Part shown: in pieces, positions 8,278-16,627 of the stretch
How the letters are laid out: each line of letters opens with the position of its first letter
How positions within the stretch are numbered: position 1 is the stretch's first letter
Source: Streptomyces angustmyceticus
GTDB lineage: Bacteria > Actinomycetota > Actinomycetes > Streptomycetales > Streptomycetaceae
Length of the DNA stretch: 64,000 nucleotides
Reading direction: 5' to 3'
NCBI RefSeq assembly: GCF_019933235.1
Contig: NZ_CP082945.1
Coordinates: 5,679,501 to 5,743,500, forward strand
Made by a program: the position numbers and the translations under genes
Notes under the pieces: model-generated
The model's database searches: none
What the model saw: the letters and a program-made list of their open reading frames with translations, nothing else
What the model was told of the DNA's origin: nothing

Positions 8278-8859
8278 TCAGGCGATGCCGAAGGCCGCGG
8301 CGTAGCGCACCGTGCCGCGCGGGGGCGGGGAGCCGTCCAGGGAGAGTGCCAGGAATGCCTCGTCCGGCCAGGGCTGCGGGGGCAGGATGCCGAACCCGGT
8401 GGCGGGGGTGAAGCCGAAGCGCGGGTAGTACGGCGGGTGGCCGAGCACGATCGCGGTCCGCTCGCCGGCCTCCCGCGCCGCCTCCAGGAGCGCGCTGATC
8501 ACCGTGCTGCCCGCACCGCACTTCTGGTACCCGGGCAGCACCGCGCACGGGGCGAGCGCCACGGCCGGGACGTCGTCGATGTGGCAGCGCGTCAGCAGCG
8601 CATGGGCGACGGGGGCGCCGTCCGGTGGCCCGGCGACGTAGGACAGCTGCGGCAGCCAGGCCGCCGGGTCGCGGCGCAGCGCGTCGACGAGGTCTGCCTC
8701 GCCCGCCGTCTCGAACGCGGCGAGGTTGATCCGGCGGACGACCGGTACGTCCTCGGCGGTCTCGGGACGGGGATGCCAGGCGCCGTGGGCGGCGGCCCCG
8801 GCCCGGGGAGCACCGCTTCCGGTGGCCGGTGCGCCGTCGTTGTCGTGGGTGCTGCTCAT
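8278..8859 (-). CDS. GNAT family N-acetyltransferase
   Basis: Acetyltransferase of 193 aa, related to YhbS-type GNATs. The acetyl-CoA-binding region is VLPGYQKCGAGSTVISALLEAAREAG, a Q/R-x-x-G-x-G/A variant in which the second position is Cys, followed by the characteristic PPYYPRFGFTPATGFGI. Start ATG 8859 is chosen over an ATG 9 bases upstream, as neither has a strong ribosome site. Substrate unknown. About 250 bases on either side are non-coding. Confidence 0.83.
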   Translation of the reverse strand: MSSTHDNDGAPATGSGAPRAGAAAHGAWHPRPETAEDVPVVRRINLAAFETAGEADLVDALRRDPAAWLPQLSYVAGPPDGAPVAHALLTRCHIDDVPAVALAPCAVLPGYQKCGAGSTVISALLEAAREAGERTAIVLGHPPYYPRFGFTPATGFGILPPQPWPDEAFLALSLDGSPPPRGTVRYAAAFGIA

Positions 8860-8973
8860 GCGCGGCATCGTCGCACCGGGGGACGGCGGACGGCCAAGGT
8901 TTTTCGGGGCCTACGGATGAGGGCCAAGGGTTTTCGGGGTCGATGGGGAAGGGCGGCCGTCAGGGGCAGCCTT

Positions 8974-9041
8974 GACTCTGCCGTCCGGGGCAGCTCTGAC
9001 TCTGCCGTCCGGGGCAGCCCCGACTCTGCCGTCCGGGGCGG
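8974..9041. repeat. 24-bp tandem repeat, three copies
   Basis: Units begin at 8974, 8998 and 9022 with a shared core GACTCTGCCGTCCGGGGC. The period of 24 keeps the frame, but I see no gene using it: it lies between the GNAT start and the end of the DedA gene. Confidence 0.85.
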
Positions 9042-9114
9042 TGCTGGGCGATTGCCGAGACCCTCCGGCGTCCTTCCGTCCGTCCGGCCCCGTCCCCGCC
9101 CTGCCCCCGCCCGG

Positions 9115-9762
9115 TCAGTGGGCGGTGTGGCGGTCCGGGCGGCGCATCAGGAAGGCGGCGGCGGAGCCGGCGGCGAAGAGGGCGATCACGGAGAGGGCGG
9201 TGCTCACCCAGGACGTGCCGAGCCAGTGGCCGCCGAAGTAGCCGAGGCTGACGCTGTAGGCGGCCCAGGCCAGGCCGGCCAGCGCCGACCAGGGGAGGAA
9301 CTCGCGGACCGTGCGGTGCGCGACGCCGGCGCCGAGGCTGACCACGGAGCGTCCCGCGGGGGCGAAGCGGGCCAGGACGACGATGCCGCCGCCCCCTCGC
9401 GTCAGCGCCGCGCCGAGTCGTTTCTGCGCCGCCGTCAGACGGCGGGAGCGGCCTATGGCGCGGTCGAAGCGGTCGCCGCCGCGCCAGGCGAGCCGGTAGG
9501 CGACCATGTCGCCGAGCACCGAGGCGGTGGCCGCGCACAGGATCAGGGCGAACATCTCGGCGGGGTGGGTGTGGGCGGCGGAGGTGACGTCGACGCCGCC
9601 GGCCGCGTCCACCGCGGTGCCGGTGCCGGCGGCCGTGGTGGCCGCGGCGATCACCAGGACCCCGCTGGGCAGGATCGGCACGAACACGTCGAGCACGATC
9701 GAGAGACTGACGATCAGATACATCCACGGGGTGCCGCTGAGGGCCCCCAGCCTTTCCAACAA
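9115..9762 (-). CDS. DedA/SNARE-associated family membrane protein
   Basis: Integral membrane protein of about 215 aa in the DedA/VTT superfamily, whose members act in lipid flipping and membrane homeostasis. Visible are the N-terminal re-entrant region SIVLDVFVPILPSGVLVI, the family block ARFAPAGRSVVSLGAGVAHRTVREFLPW (equivalent to the conserved FxRxxPxxR element) and a C-terminal two-helix end. The frame is open to 9990, but that extension is translated repeat-rich DNA. I prefer TTG 9762 with GGGAG just upstream, giving the usual family length. Confidence 0.8.
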   Translation of the reverse strand: MLERLGALSGTPWMYLIVSLSIVLDVFVPILPSGVLVIAAATTAAGTGTAVDAAGGVDVTSAAHTHPAEMFALILCAATASVLGDMVAYRLAWRGGDRFDRAIGRSRRLTAAQKRLGAALTRGGGGIVVLARFAPAGRSVVSLGAGVAHRTVREFLPWSALAGLAWAAYSVSLGYFGGHWLGTSWVSTALSVIALFAAGSAAAFLMRRPDRHTAH

Positions 9763-9978
9763 CGTCCTGCTCCCGGTCCGAACCCCGCCGCGACGTCGCT
9801 CGGTGCGGCAGGGGCGGCCCTTCAGCCATACAGCGTACGCCTGGGATTCACGGGGCCGCGGGACGGGGTGCGGGGAGGACCCGCGGCCCGTGGGCATGGC
9901 CCGTGGCCCGTGCGAGGGGATGGCCCGTGGCCCGTACGGCAGGGGTGCGCCCAAGGTCCGTACGGCGCCAGGACACGG

Positions 9979-10014
9979 CGCGGCCCGCACGGCGGGGATG
10001 CCGTGCGGGCCGCG
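9979..10014 (-). terminator. strong hairpin after second DoxX gene
   Basis: Perfect 15-base stem (9979-9993 with 10000-10014) around a 6-base loop, 44 bases beyond the stop of the DoxX gene at 10058. There is no T-tract. The stretch 9840-9975 next to it is a degenerate run of short GGCCCGT repeats with no gene. Confidence 0.7.
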
Positions 10015-10057
10015 TCAGGGCGGGGCCGCGGGGGCCGGGTCCCCGCCCGGGTGTGCG

Positions 10058-10528
10058 TCAGGCGGCGGAAGGCTCCTGGTGAGCGGCCGGAGCCGGAGCC
10101 GGGGCCCGCTCGCCCTCGCCGAAGAAGACCCGGTCGAGGGCCCACGCGCCGGGGCCGATGAAGAGGATCAGCAGGAAGGCCCAGCAGAACATCGCGGAGG
10201 CCTCGCCGCCGTTCTGTATCGGGAACAGCGCCGAGCCCTGATGGGCGGAGAAGTAGGCGTACGCCATCGAGCCGGAGCTGATGAACGCCGCGGGGCGGGT
10301 GCCCAGGCCGAGCAGCACGAGGAGGCCGCCGGCCAGCTGGATCACGGCCGCGTACCAGCCCGGCCAGGCGCCGGCGGGGACGGTGCCGCCCTGGCCCATG
10401 GCGCCGCCGAGGACGCCGAAGAGCGAGGACGCGCCGTGGCAGGCGAAGAGCAGCCCGACGACGACGCGGAAGAGCGCCTGGACGTGCGGGGCCGATCTCT
10501 GGAGGAGCGGGGAGAGGGGTGTGGACAT
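10058..10528 (-). CDS. DoxX family membrane protein
   Basis: Protein of 156 aa with four hydrophobic segments. The DoxX opening FRVVVGLLFACHGASSLFGV is followed by GWYAAVIQLAGGLLVLLGLGTRPAAF, a block typical of the larger DoxX/YphA group. The end is an Ala/Pro/Glu-rich cytoplasmic tail. It is a paralogue, not a duplicate, of the gene at 91-642. Its upstream region carries the same 15-base operator as that gene and, in addition, an iron-box-like palindrome. The gene is probably monocistronic, ending at the hairpin 9979-10014. Confidence 0.87.
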   Translation of the reverse strand: MSTPLSPLLQRSAPHVQALFRVVVGLLFACHGASSLFGVLGGAMGQGGTVPAGAWPGWYAAVIQLAGGLLVLLGLGTRPAAFISSGSMAYAYFSAHQGSALFPIQNGGEASAMFCWAFLLILFIGPGAWALDRVFFGEGERAPAPAPAAHQEPSAA

Positions 10529-10575
10529 GTGGGGACTCCTAACGGTTTTGGGGACGAGGTAACCGTCGGAGACAG

Positions 10576-10594
10576 AGGTTAGGGAAACCTAATC
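10576..10594 (-). promoter_or_regulatory. iron-box-like (DmdR/IdeR) palindrome
   Basis: The minus strand reads GATTAGGTTTCCCTAACCT here. Aligned one base in, it matches 14 of 19 positions of the DmdR1/IdeR consensus TTAGGTTAGGCTAACCTAA, and the core TTAGG-4-CCTAA (10579-10592) is a perfect dyad. It lies about 50 bases before the DoxX start. Iron regulation is an inference. Confidence 0.45.
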
Positions 10595-10596
10595 AG

Positions 10597-10611
10597 TACT
10601 TGCAACTTCAA
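10597..10611 (-). promoter_or_regulatory. second copy of the DoxX operator
   Basis: TTGAAGTTGCAAGTA on the minus strand differs at one base from the copy at 24-38. It lies 69 bases before the DoxX start and overlaps the stop codon of the upstream FAD gene, so it is conserved despite lying partly inside coding sequence. Confidence 0.6.
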
Positions 10612-12734
10612 CCTCTGGTCAAAGGGCACCTTTGGCCTGAACTGGCCGCGCCGACCACCGGAACCACGGCCGGAACCACCCCGGCTCCCGCCTCCGCGCC
10701 CCTTGCCGGCCCCGAGCCCCGCCCCGTCACCGGCCCCGAGCCCCGCCCCGTCACCGCGACCGCGCCCCCGCCCCGGCCCGCACTCCCGCCGACCGCCGCA
10801 TCCGCCCCCGCACCCGGGCCCGCCGTCGCGGCCCGCGCGCCCGTCGCACCCGCCCGCGCGCCCGCCGCCGCCCGCAGCGCCGCCCGTGCCACGGCGTCCG
10901 TGTCCGCCAGGGTGACCGATCCGACGCCGGGGCGTGCCCCCGCCGCCGTCACCCAGTGCACGCCCTCGGTCGGCACGCCGACCGCGAAGCGCCGCAGATG
11001 GTGCCGGCCGTCGGCCCCGACCAGGTGATACGGGCTCGGTGTCACATCGAGCCCGCCCGTCTCGTAGCCGTCCACGGTGTGCGGGCGGCAGCCGCCGTCG
11101 GCCAGCAGGCGGGCCAGCAGCGGGTCCGCGGTGCGGCGCAGATCCGGTTCCGGCAGCCGCGCCTCGACCAGCGCCGTCGCCGTCACCTCCGAGCCCGGGA
11201 CCTCCGGTGAGTGTGCCGTGAAACCGGGGCCGCCGTCGGCGGTGCCGAGCCGGACGGACATCCGGGGGCCGACCACCTCCAGCACCCCCGCCTCGATCAG
11301 CGCGGTCATCTCCTCGATCCGGCGCCGCGGCGGGCCGATGGACAAGAAGGCGTTGAGCGGGGTGTACCAGCGGTCGAGGTGGTCGCGGCGGGAGACGCCG
11401 GCCAGCCCGCCGTGATCGACTATCTGCCGCAGCTCGTTGCGCAGGTCCCGCAGCACGTCGAGGGCCGCCTTCAACGGGCCGGACACGTTGTCCTGCCGGG
11501 CGTGGGCCACGTCCTGGCGCAGATGTCCCAGCAGCCACTCCCGGAAGGCGGCGCGGTCGGCGAACGACCGCTGCGCGTACGGCCGGGAGAGGCGGTCCCA
11601 GTCCCAGCGTGCTTCCGGGGCGATCCCGAAGGCGTCCAGGGCGGCGGCCTCCTCGGGGCCGCGGTGGGCGCAGCTCACGAAGCGCTCCCGGAAGCGGTGG
11701 CGCACCTCGTCGCCCGCGCCGCGCCGCAGCAGCAGCGCCTCGTAGTGGACCGCCTCCACCTCCTTGGCCACCAGCGGCCACACCTCCGTCAGGAAGTCGG
11801 GCAGGTCACCGGAGTCCGCGCGCTTGCGGAAGGCCGCTATCACGTCCGGGGTGAGCAGCAGCGGCAGATGACGGCCGTGCGCGCCCTTCGCGTTGTCGCC
11901 GCGGGCGTGGTACGGGATGCCGCGCCGGGAGCCCGCGTACAGCCGGGGCTCACGGCCGGACGGCAGATACGTCAGCGCCCCTTCGGCACCGCGGACGAAG
12001 CGGCCGCCGCGGGCCGTGGTCAACAGCGCCATGTGGTCGAAGAAGTTGAGGCCCAGGCCGCGCAGCAGCACGGGGCGGCCCGGGGCCAGCGCCGCCAGGC
12101 CGGCGGAGAGGTCGGCCGGGTTGGCGGGCGGGAAATAGTGCAGGCCGTGCCCGGCGGCGTAGTGGGCGAGGTGCTGCTGCCCGGGGTCGGCGACGGCCGG
12201 CAGATGGCCCTGGGCGAGCACCACCGCGCCCAGAGCGTGCAGCGTGCGGCCGTCGTCGAGGACGAGCGACTGCGAGCCGTCGGGGGCCTCCGTCAGGCGC
12301 ACCGCGCGGGCCCGGTGCACCACGACCGTCACCTCCTCGGGGGCGGTGCGCACCGTACGGCGGAAGACCCACTCCAGATAGCGGCCGTACAGCGCGCGCC
12401 CCGGGTAGTCGTCCGGGCCGACGTCGCAGCCCTCCCAGTCGTACAGGCTCGGGCCGGTGCGTATCGGTCCCGCGCACTCGACGCTGTCGTCGGTGAACAG
12501 CGTGACCTGCGAGGCCACGGTGTTCATCAGCAGCTCCGGCGGCTGGGCGGTGCGCCACACCTGGCCCGCGCCGGGCGGGGCGGGGTCGATGACATGGACG
12601 GTCAGGCGGGCGCCCGGGGCCAGTTCGGCGGCCGAGGCGCAGATCCGCTCCAGAACGCTCGTCCCGCGCGGGCCCGCGCCGACGACGGCGAGGGCGGGCC
12701 GGTGCTGGCGGTCGGCGAGATGGTCGGCGGCCAA
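10608..12734 (-). CDS. FAD/NAD(P)-binding protein (NAD_binding_9 type)
   Basis: Flavoprotein of about 708 aa. The dinucleotide-binding motif ALAVVGAGPRGTSVLERI is at the N-terminus, followed by VHVIDPAPPGAGQVW and NTVASQVTLF. Later blocks YDWEG, FPPANPADL, LRGLGLNFFDHMALL and AGSRRGIPYHARG are typical of the large FAD/NAD(P)-binding proteins of actinomycetes, of unknown reaction. The frame is open to 12827, but TTG 12734 has GGGAGG 7 bases upstream. The last 75 residues are a Gly/Ala/Arg low-complexity tail, part of which is encoded by a duplicated 24-base unit (10707-10754). It ends inside the operator region of the DoxX gene. Confidence 0.78.
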   Translation of the reverse strand: MAADHLADRQHRPALAVVGAGPRGTSVLERICASAAELAPGARLTVHVIDPAPPGAGQVWRTAQPPELLMNTVASQVTLFTDDSVECAGPIRTGPSLYDWEGCDVGPDDYPGRALYGRYLEWVFRRTVRTAPEEVTVVVHRARAVRLTEAPDGSQSLVLDDGRTLHALGAVVLAQGHLPAVADPGQQHLAHYAAGHGLHYFPPANPADLSAGLAALAPGRPVLLRGLGLNFFDHMALLTTARGGRFVRGAEGALTYLPSGREPRLYAGSRRGIPYHARGDNAKGAHGRHLPLLLTPDVIAAFRKRADSGDLPDFLTEVWPLVAKEVEAVHYEALLLRRGAGDEVRHRFRERFVSCAHRGPEEAAALDAFGIAPEARWDWDRLSRPYAQRSFADRAAFREWLLGHLRQDVAHARQDNVSGPLKAALDVLRDLRNELRQIVDHGGLAGVSRRDHLDRWYTPLNAFLSIGPPRRRIEEMTALIEAGVLEVVGPRMSVRLGTADGGPGFTAHSPEVPGSEVTATALVEARLPEPDLRRTADPLLARLLADGGCRPHTVDGYETGGLDVTPSPYHLVGADGRHHLRRFAVGVPTEGVHWVTAAGARPGVGSVTLADTDAVARAALRAAAGARAGATGARAATAGPGAGADAAVGGSAGRGGGAVAVTGRGSGPVTGRGSGPARGAEAGAGVVPAVVPVVGAASSGQRCPLTRG
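10707..10754. repeat. 24-bp duplication inside the FAD gene
   Basis: Two exact adjacent copies (10707-10730 and 10731-10754). In the FAD gene each encodes the same eight residues (GRGSGPVT register), lengthening its low-complexity tail in frame. Confidence 0.85.
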
Positions 12735-12941
12735 GAGAGGCCCTCCCTGGGGCGGCGGACGGCCGGCGCGCGTGGGCGCGGCCGCCCGGGAGTGCGGGCG
12801 ACGGGCAAGAGTGCGCCCCATCATCACCGCCCGATCCGCCGTTGCGGCACCCGGGGGTGGGCAAAAATCCGTTCGGGTCCGGGGCCGTCGCCGGGCCCGT
12901 CGGAGCCCTGACGGACCCTTAGCGGAACCGGAGCGTCCGCA

Positions 12942-14690
12942 TCATCCGGTCTTCGGCCGTTCGGTTCCCGGCGCACGCCCGCCCGCATCACCCGAATTCC
13001 CGGCAAGGCGCGCATCGGACAGCGCCGCCCGCCAGACCGTGACGAGCCGGACGCCGCCGCGCTTCTCCCGGCGGGCCTGGTCCAGGGCGAGGCGCGCCGT
13101 CCGGCCCGCCAGGGTCAGCGTCATCAGCTGGTTGCCGAACCACGGGCCGCCCGTGCGCCGCCACTTCACCGCAGGACGGGTCAGCCGCCCGTGCCGGGCC
13201 AGCAGCTTGCCCAGCCAGCGGCCCGGCCGGCTCCAGCCGAAGCGGAAGCCGGCCTGCAGCGAGCCGGGGATGCTGTTGTGGACGGGGGAGCAGGTCAGCT
13301 GCAGCACCCGGCTCGTGGGGCGCGGGCCGGCGCCGCGCCAGTGCGGCTCCGCCACGTACGCGTGGTGCACGTCCCCGGAGAGCACACAGACCGTCGCCGG
13401 CGCGTCCGTACCGGCGGCGGCCTCGGCGATCAGCTCGGTGAGCGCGGTGAACGAACCGGGGAAGGCCGCCCAGTGCTCCAGGTCGGCGCGCTGGCGCAGG
13501 AATTCGCTGCGGCGGGCCCAGCGGGGGCCGCGCTCACCGGCGCACAGCGCGGCGTTCCAGCCCTCCGCGGCGTGGATGAGATGCGGCAGCAGCCAGGGCA
13601 GCGAACTGCCGAGCAGCAGATGGTCGTAGCCGCCGCGCCCCTCCAGCACCGCCTGCCGCAGCCATTCCCCCTCGGCCTTGTCGAGCATCGCGCGGCCGGA
13701 CTCGTCCAGCACCCGGGTGGCCCGGGTGTCGATCATGACCAGGCGGACCCGGCCGAAGTCGCGGCGGTAGCTCCAGCGCGCGCACGCCGGATCGGCGTCC
13801 GCGTCGGCCGCGAACTCCCGCACCGCGTCCGTCGCGTCCGGCAGCTCCCGCACCCGCGCGTACAGCTCGTCGGCGGCCAGCTCGGCGGGCGAGAGATTGC
13901 CCAGGTGCTGGTGGACCCAGTACGACATCAGGCCGCCGAGTATCCGCTCCCGCCACCAGGGGGCCGCCCGCATCCGGGCCAGCCAGGCCGCCGAGGTGTT
14001 CCAGTCGTCGATCACATCGTGGTCGTCGAAGATCATGCAGCTGGGGACGGTGGACAGCAGCCAGCGGACCTCGGGGTCGAGCCAGGACTCGTAGTAGAGG
14101 TGGGTGTATTCCTCGTAGTCGGCGACCTGCTTCCAGGGCGGCTCGCCGAGGTCGCGGCGGCCGGCCAGGACGCGGGCGGTCGCCTCGGAGGTCTGGTCGG
14201 CGTAGACCTGGTCGCCCAGCAGGAGCAGCACGTCCGGGCGCGGCCGGCCGGGATCGGCGGCCAGCGCGGCGGCGAGGGTGTCCAGGGCGTCGGGGCCGAC
14301 CGGGTCGTGCGCCGCGCCGGAGGGCGTCGCCGACCAGCGGCAGGAGCCGAACGCGAACCGCAGCGGTTCGCCGTCGGAGGCGGACAGGGTGCGGATCGTG
14401 CTCGCCGGGAAGCGGCTGCGGGGCGGCGGCCAGACCTGCTCCCCGCCGTCGCCGGCAGCGGCGTCCGGCGCGTCCAGCAGGACCCGGTAGGGCGTCTCGG
14501 TGCCGGGGGCGAGGCCGGTCACCGGCACCAGCGCGTAGTGGTGCCCGGCCACCTGCCAGGTCCGTTGTGCGCCGGCCGCCCCGTCGTCGCAGCGGACGCG
14601 CACCACGCACGGCTCGTCGGTCTCCACCCACACCGTCGCGCTGTGCGCGTCGACGTAGCGCAGCAGCGGCCCCAAGCGCAGTCCGGCCAT
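12942..14690 (-). CDS. alkaline phosphatase D (PhoD-like) metallophosphoesterase
   Basis: Protein of 582 aa. An N-terminal beta domain (about 1-110, LRYVDAHSATVWVETDEP) precedes the catalytic domain with the metallophosphoesterase blocks FAFGSCRW, LLLLGDQVYADQT (metal-binding Asp), SCMIFDDHDVIDDW (metal-binding Asp/His) and CVLSGDVHHAYVAEP (metal-binding His pair). PhoD enzymes hydrolyse phosphodiesters and monoesters. No Tat signal peptide is visible, so this one is probably cytoplasmic, unlike classical PhoD. ATG 14690 follows GGGGAGG; the 13 upstream residues of the open frame are rejected. Confidence 0.85.
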   Translation of the reverse strand: MAGLRLGPLLRYVDAHSATVWVETDEPCVVRVRCDDGAAGAQRTWQVAGHHYALVPVTGLAPGTETPYRVLLDAPDAAAGDGGEQVWPPPRSRFPASTIRTLSASDGEPLRFAFGSCRWSATPSGAAHDPVGPDALDTLAAALAADPGRPRPDVLLLLGDQVYADQTSEATARVLAGRRDLGEPPWKQVADYEEYTHLYYESWLDPEVRWLLSTVPSCMIFDDHDVIDDWNTSAAWLARMRAAPWWRERILGGLMSYWVHQHLGNLSPAELAADELYARVRELPDATDAVREFAADADADPACARWSYRRDFGRVRLVMIDTRATRVLDESGRAMLDKAEGEWLRQAVLEGRGGYDHLLLGSSLPWLLPHLIHAAEGWNAALCAGERGPRWARRSEFLRQRADLEHWAAFPGSFTALTELIAEAAAGTDAPATVCVLSGDVHHAYVAEPHWRGAGPRPTSRVLQLTCSPVHNSIPGSLQAGFRFGWSRPGRWLGKLLARHGRLTRPAVKWRRTGGPWFGNQLMTLTLAGRTARLALDQARREKRGGVRLVTVWRAALSDARLAGNSGDAGGRAPGTERPKTG

Positions 14691-14801
14691 CGTGCCTCCC
14701 CACTTGTCGTGGTCAGAGGATAGGAGCACGAGGGGCGCGGTGGGGGGCCGGGGCGGCGGCGCGCCCGCCGGCCGGTGGTTTCGGCCGACGGGCGCGCGAG
14801 G

Positions 14802-14827
14802 CCGGTTCCGCGGGCCCGCGGAACCGG
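14802..14827 (-). terminator. terminator-like palindrome after HNH gene
   Basis: Perfect 26-base palindrome (13-base arms, no formal loop), 5 bases beyond the stop of the HNH nuclease gene. It could form an extended hairpin in RNA. Confidence 0.6.
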
Positions 14828-14832
14828 GTCGC

Positions 14833-15477
14833 TCAGCAGCCGTCCAGGATCTTCTTCAGGGCGGCCTTCTCCGCGGAGTCCGCGGTCATGCCGTACTCAT
14901 GCTTCACCCACACCCACATCCGGGCGTACTCGCAGCGGTACGAGGTCTTCGGCGGCAGCCACTTCGCCGGGTCCTGGTCGCCCTTCTCCTGGTTGAGGTT
15001 GTCGGTGACGGCGATCAGCTGGGAGTGGGTCAGGTCGTTGGCCAGCTCCTGGCGGCGCGCGGTGGTCCACTGCGCGGCGCCCGACTTCCAGGCCTCCGAC
15101 AGCGGTACGACGTGGTCGATGTCGAGGTCGGCCGGGTCGGTCCAGGTCTTTCCGTCGTAGGCCGAGACCCACTTGCCGCTGGTCGCGGTGCAGCTGTCGT
15201 TCTGCTTCACGTCCGTGCCGTCGCGCTTGAGCACGACCTCGCGGGTGTTGCAGTTCTTGCCCTGGTCGATCCAGTGCGGGAACTTGTCGCGGCTGTAGCC
15301 GTCCTGCGGGCCCTCGGCCTGTTCCTTGATCTGGCCGAGGTACGTCCGCGCGGTGGCCGCGTCCGGCGGGCTGGGCGGTGCCGCCTGGGCGGACTGGCCG
15401 CTGAGGGCCAGGGTGCAGACCAGCGCCGCGGCCGAGCCCGCGGCGAGAGTGACTCGACGCGCGTAGACCTTTTTCAT
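14833..15477 (-). CDS. secreted HNH-type nuclease (GmrSD/DUF1524-like)
   Basis: Exported protein of 214 aa. The N-terminus KKVYARRVTLAAGSAAALVC through SAQAAPP is a Sec signal peptide with an AQA/A cleavage site. The catalytic beta-beta-alpha-metal core is DLDIDHVVPLSEAW (His-Val-Val, as in DHVVPL nucleases) followed by NDLTHSQLIAVTDNLNQEKGD, which holds the Asn and trailing residues, and a C-terminal YARMWVWVKHEYGM block. Four or more cysteines (CNTREV, SCTATS, YRCEY, final Cys) suggest disulfides. Likely role: extracellular DNA degradation for nutrition. ATG 15477 is followed directly by the signal sequence. Confidence 0.87.
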   Translation of the reverse strand: MKKVYARRVTLAAGSAAALVCTLALSGQSAQAAPPSPPDAATARTYLGQIKEQAEGPQDGYSRDKFPHWIDQGKNCNTREVVLKRDGTDVKQNDSCTATSGKWVSAYDGKTWTDPADLDIDHVVPLSEAWKSGAAQWTTARRQELANDLTHSQLIAVTDNLNQEKGDQDPAKWLPPKTSYRCEYARMWVWVKHEYGMTADSAEKAALKKILDGC

Positions 15478-15689
15478 CGAAAACTCCCGGAATGTGGGGG
15501 GAAGTTACCGTGCGATGCGGAGCCCATCGTGGCGTTGTGGGGTTTCCACGAGATGGGCGCCAGGTAACAGAGTGGCGACATGCCCACGTCAGTTCAAGGG
15601 GCAGCTGACGAGGCGCCATAAATGCATCACGGCACTCCGGTTGAGCCGCTCCCGCGCATGCGCCCCCGACGCCGCCCTACAGTGAGCGC

Positions 15690-16448
15690 GTGCTGCTGCC
15701 GGTCAACATCACCCTCGGGGTCGTCCTCGCCGTCCTGCTGGCCGCCGCCGTGGCCGTCGCCGCACTGGCGCGCCTCGGCCATGCCCGCGCCATCGCCGTC
15801 GCCGGACTGCGCGCCGCCGCCCAACTCGCCGCCGTCTCCTACCTCATCGGCTGGGTGGTGCACGCGCTGCCCTGGCTGCTGGGCTTCCTCCTGCTGATGT
15901 TCGCCGTCGCGGTGCGGACCGCGGGCCGCCGGATCACCCAGAACCGCACCTGGTGGTGGGCCGCCGCGCCGATCGCCGCCGGGGTCGTCCCGGTGGTGGC
16001 CCTGCTGCTGCTCACCGGCCTGGTGCCGCCGCGCGGCCTGACCCTGATCCCCGTCGCGGGCATCCTGATCGGCGGCGCGCTCACCGCCACCGTCCTGGGC
16101 GGGCGGCGGGCGCTGGACGAGCTGAAGCTGCGGCACGGCGAGTTCGAGGCGGGCCTGGCGCTGGGGCTGCCGGACCGCGAGGCGCGGATGGAGGTCGCCC
16201 GCCCGGCCGCCTCGGACGCCCTGCTGCCGGGGCTCGACCAGACCCGGACCGTGGGATTGGTCACACTGCCCGGCGCGTTCGTCGGGATGCTGCTGGGCGG
16301 CGCCTCCCCCGTACAGGCGGGTGCCGTCCAGCTGTTCGTGCTGGTGGCCCTGCTGGCGGTGCAGGCGGCGGCCTGCGCGACGGTGCTGGAGCTGGTGGCC
16401 CGCGGACGGCTGCACCGCGTACCCTGGACGGCAGCAGAAGGGGAGTAG
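15690..16448 (+). CDS. FetB-type ABC transporter permease (UPF0014)
   Basis: Membrane protein of 252 aa with about seven helices. Family blocks are AVAGLRAAAQLAAVSYLI, RTAGRRITQNRTWWW and VTLPGAFVGMLLGGASPVQAGAVQLFVLVALL, as in E. coli FetB, the permease of the FetAB iron-export system. No FetA ATPase gene is nearby. GTG 15690 is the only suitable start. The stop codon TAG (16446-16448) is also part of the conserved 5' motif of a yybP-ykoY riboswitch that controls the next gene, so the two are organised as a metal-efflux pair. Confidence 0.82.
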   Translation: MLLPVNITLGVVLAVLLAAAVAVAALARLGHARAIAVAGLRAAAQLAAVSYLIGWVVHALPWLLGFLLLMFAVAVRTAGRRITQNRTWWWAAAPIAAGVVPVVALLLLTGLVPPRGLTLIPVAGILIGGALTATVLGGRRALDELKLRHGEFEAGLALGLPDREARMEVARPAASDALLPGLDQTRTVGLVTLPGAFVGMLLGGASPVQAGAVQLFVLVALLAVQAAACATVLELVARGRLHRVPWTAAEGE

Positions 16449-16545
16449 CTCTCTGCCGGACCGTCGACATACTGCCCGCCCGCGTGGCGGGCCGGCGCCC
16501 GGAGCGCGGTGCCCATCCGTACCGCGCCAGCGAGACCTTCGGCCG
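16438..16545 (+). promoter_or_regulatory. yybP-ykoY (manganese) riboswitch
   Basis: GGGGAGTAGC (16440-16449) and GCGAGACCTTCGGC (about 16530-16543) are the two conserved loop-strand motifs of the Mn2+-sensing yybP-ykoY class, correctly ordered and about 90 bases apart with GC-rich arms between. The 5' motif overlaps the stop codon of the FetB-like gene. A further hairpin (CTTCGGC to GCCGAAG) follows and could be the expression platform. The class turns on export genes at high Mn2+. Confidence 0.9.
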
Positions 16546-16627
16546 CAGTGTTCGACGCTGCCGTGCCGAAGCGACCCCTTTCCCGGGCCCCTTTGGTGCG
16601 GCCCGACCGATCGAGGTATCCCACCCC

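Noticed and set aside
8972-9241. 89-codon frame over the 24-bp repeats
   Set aside because: No ribosome site, overlaps the DedA gene antisense, and the peptide is only translated repeat plus shadow.
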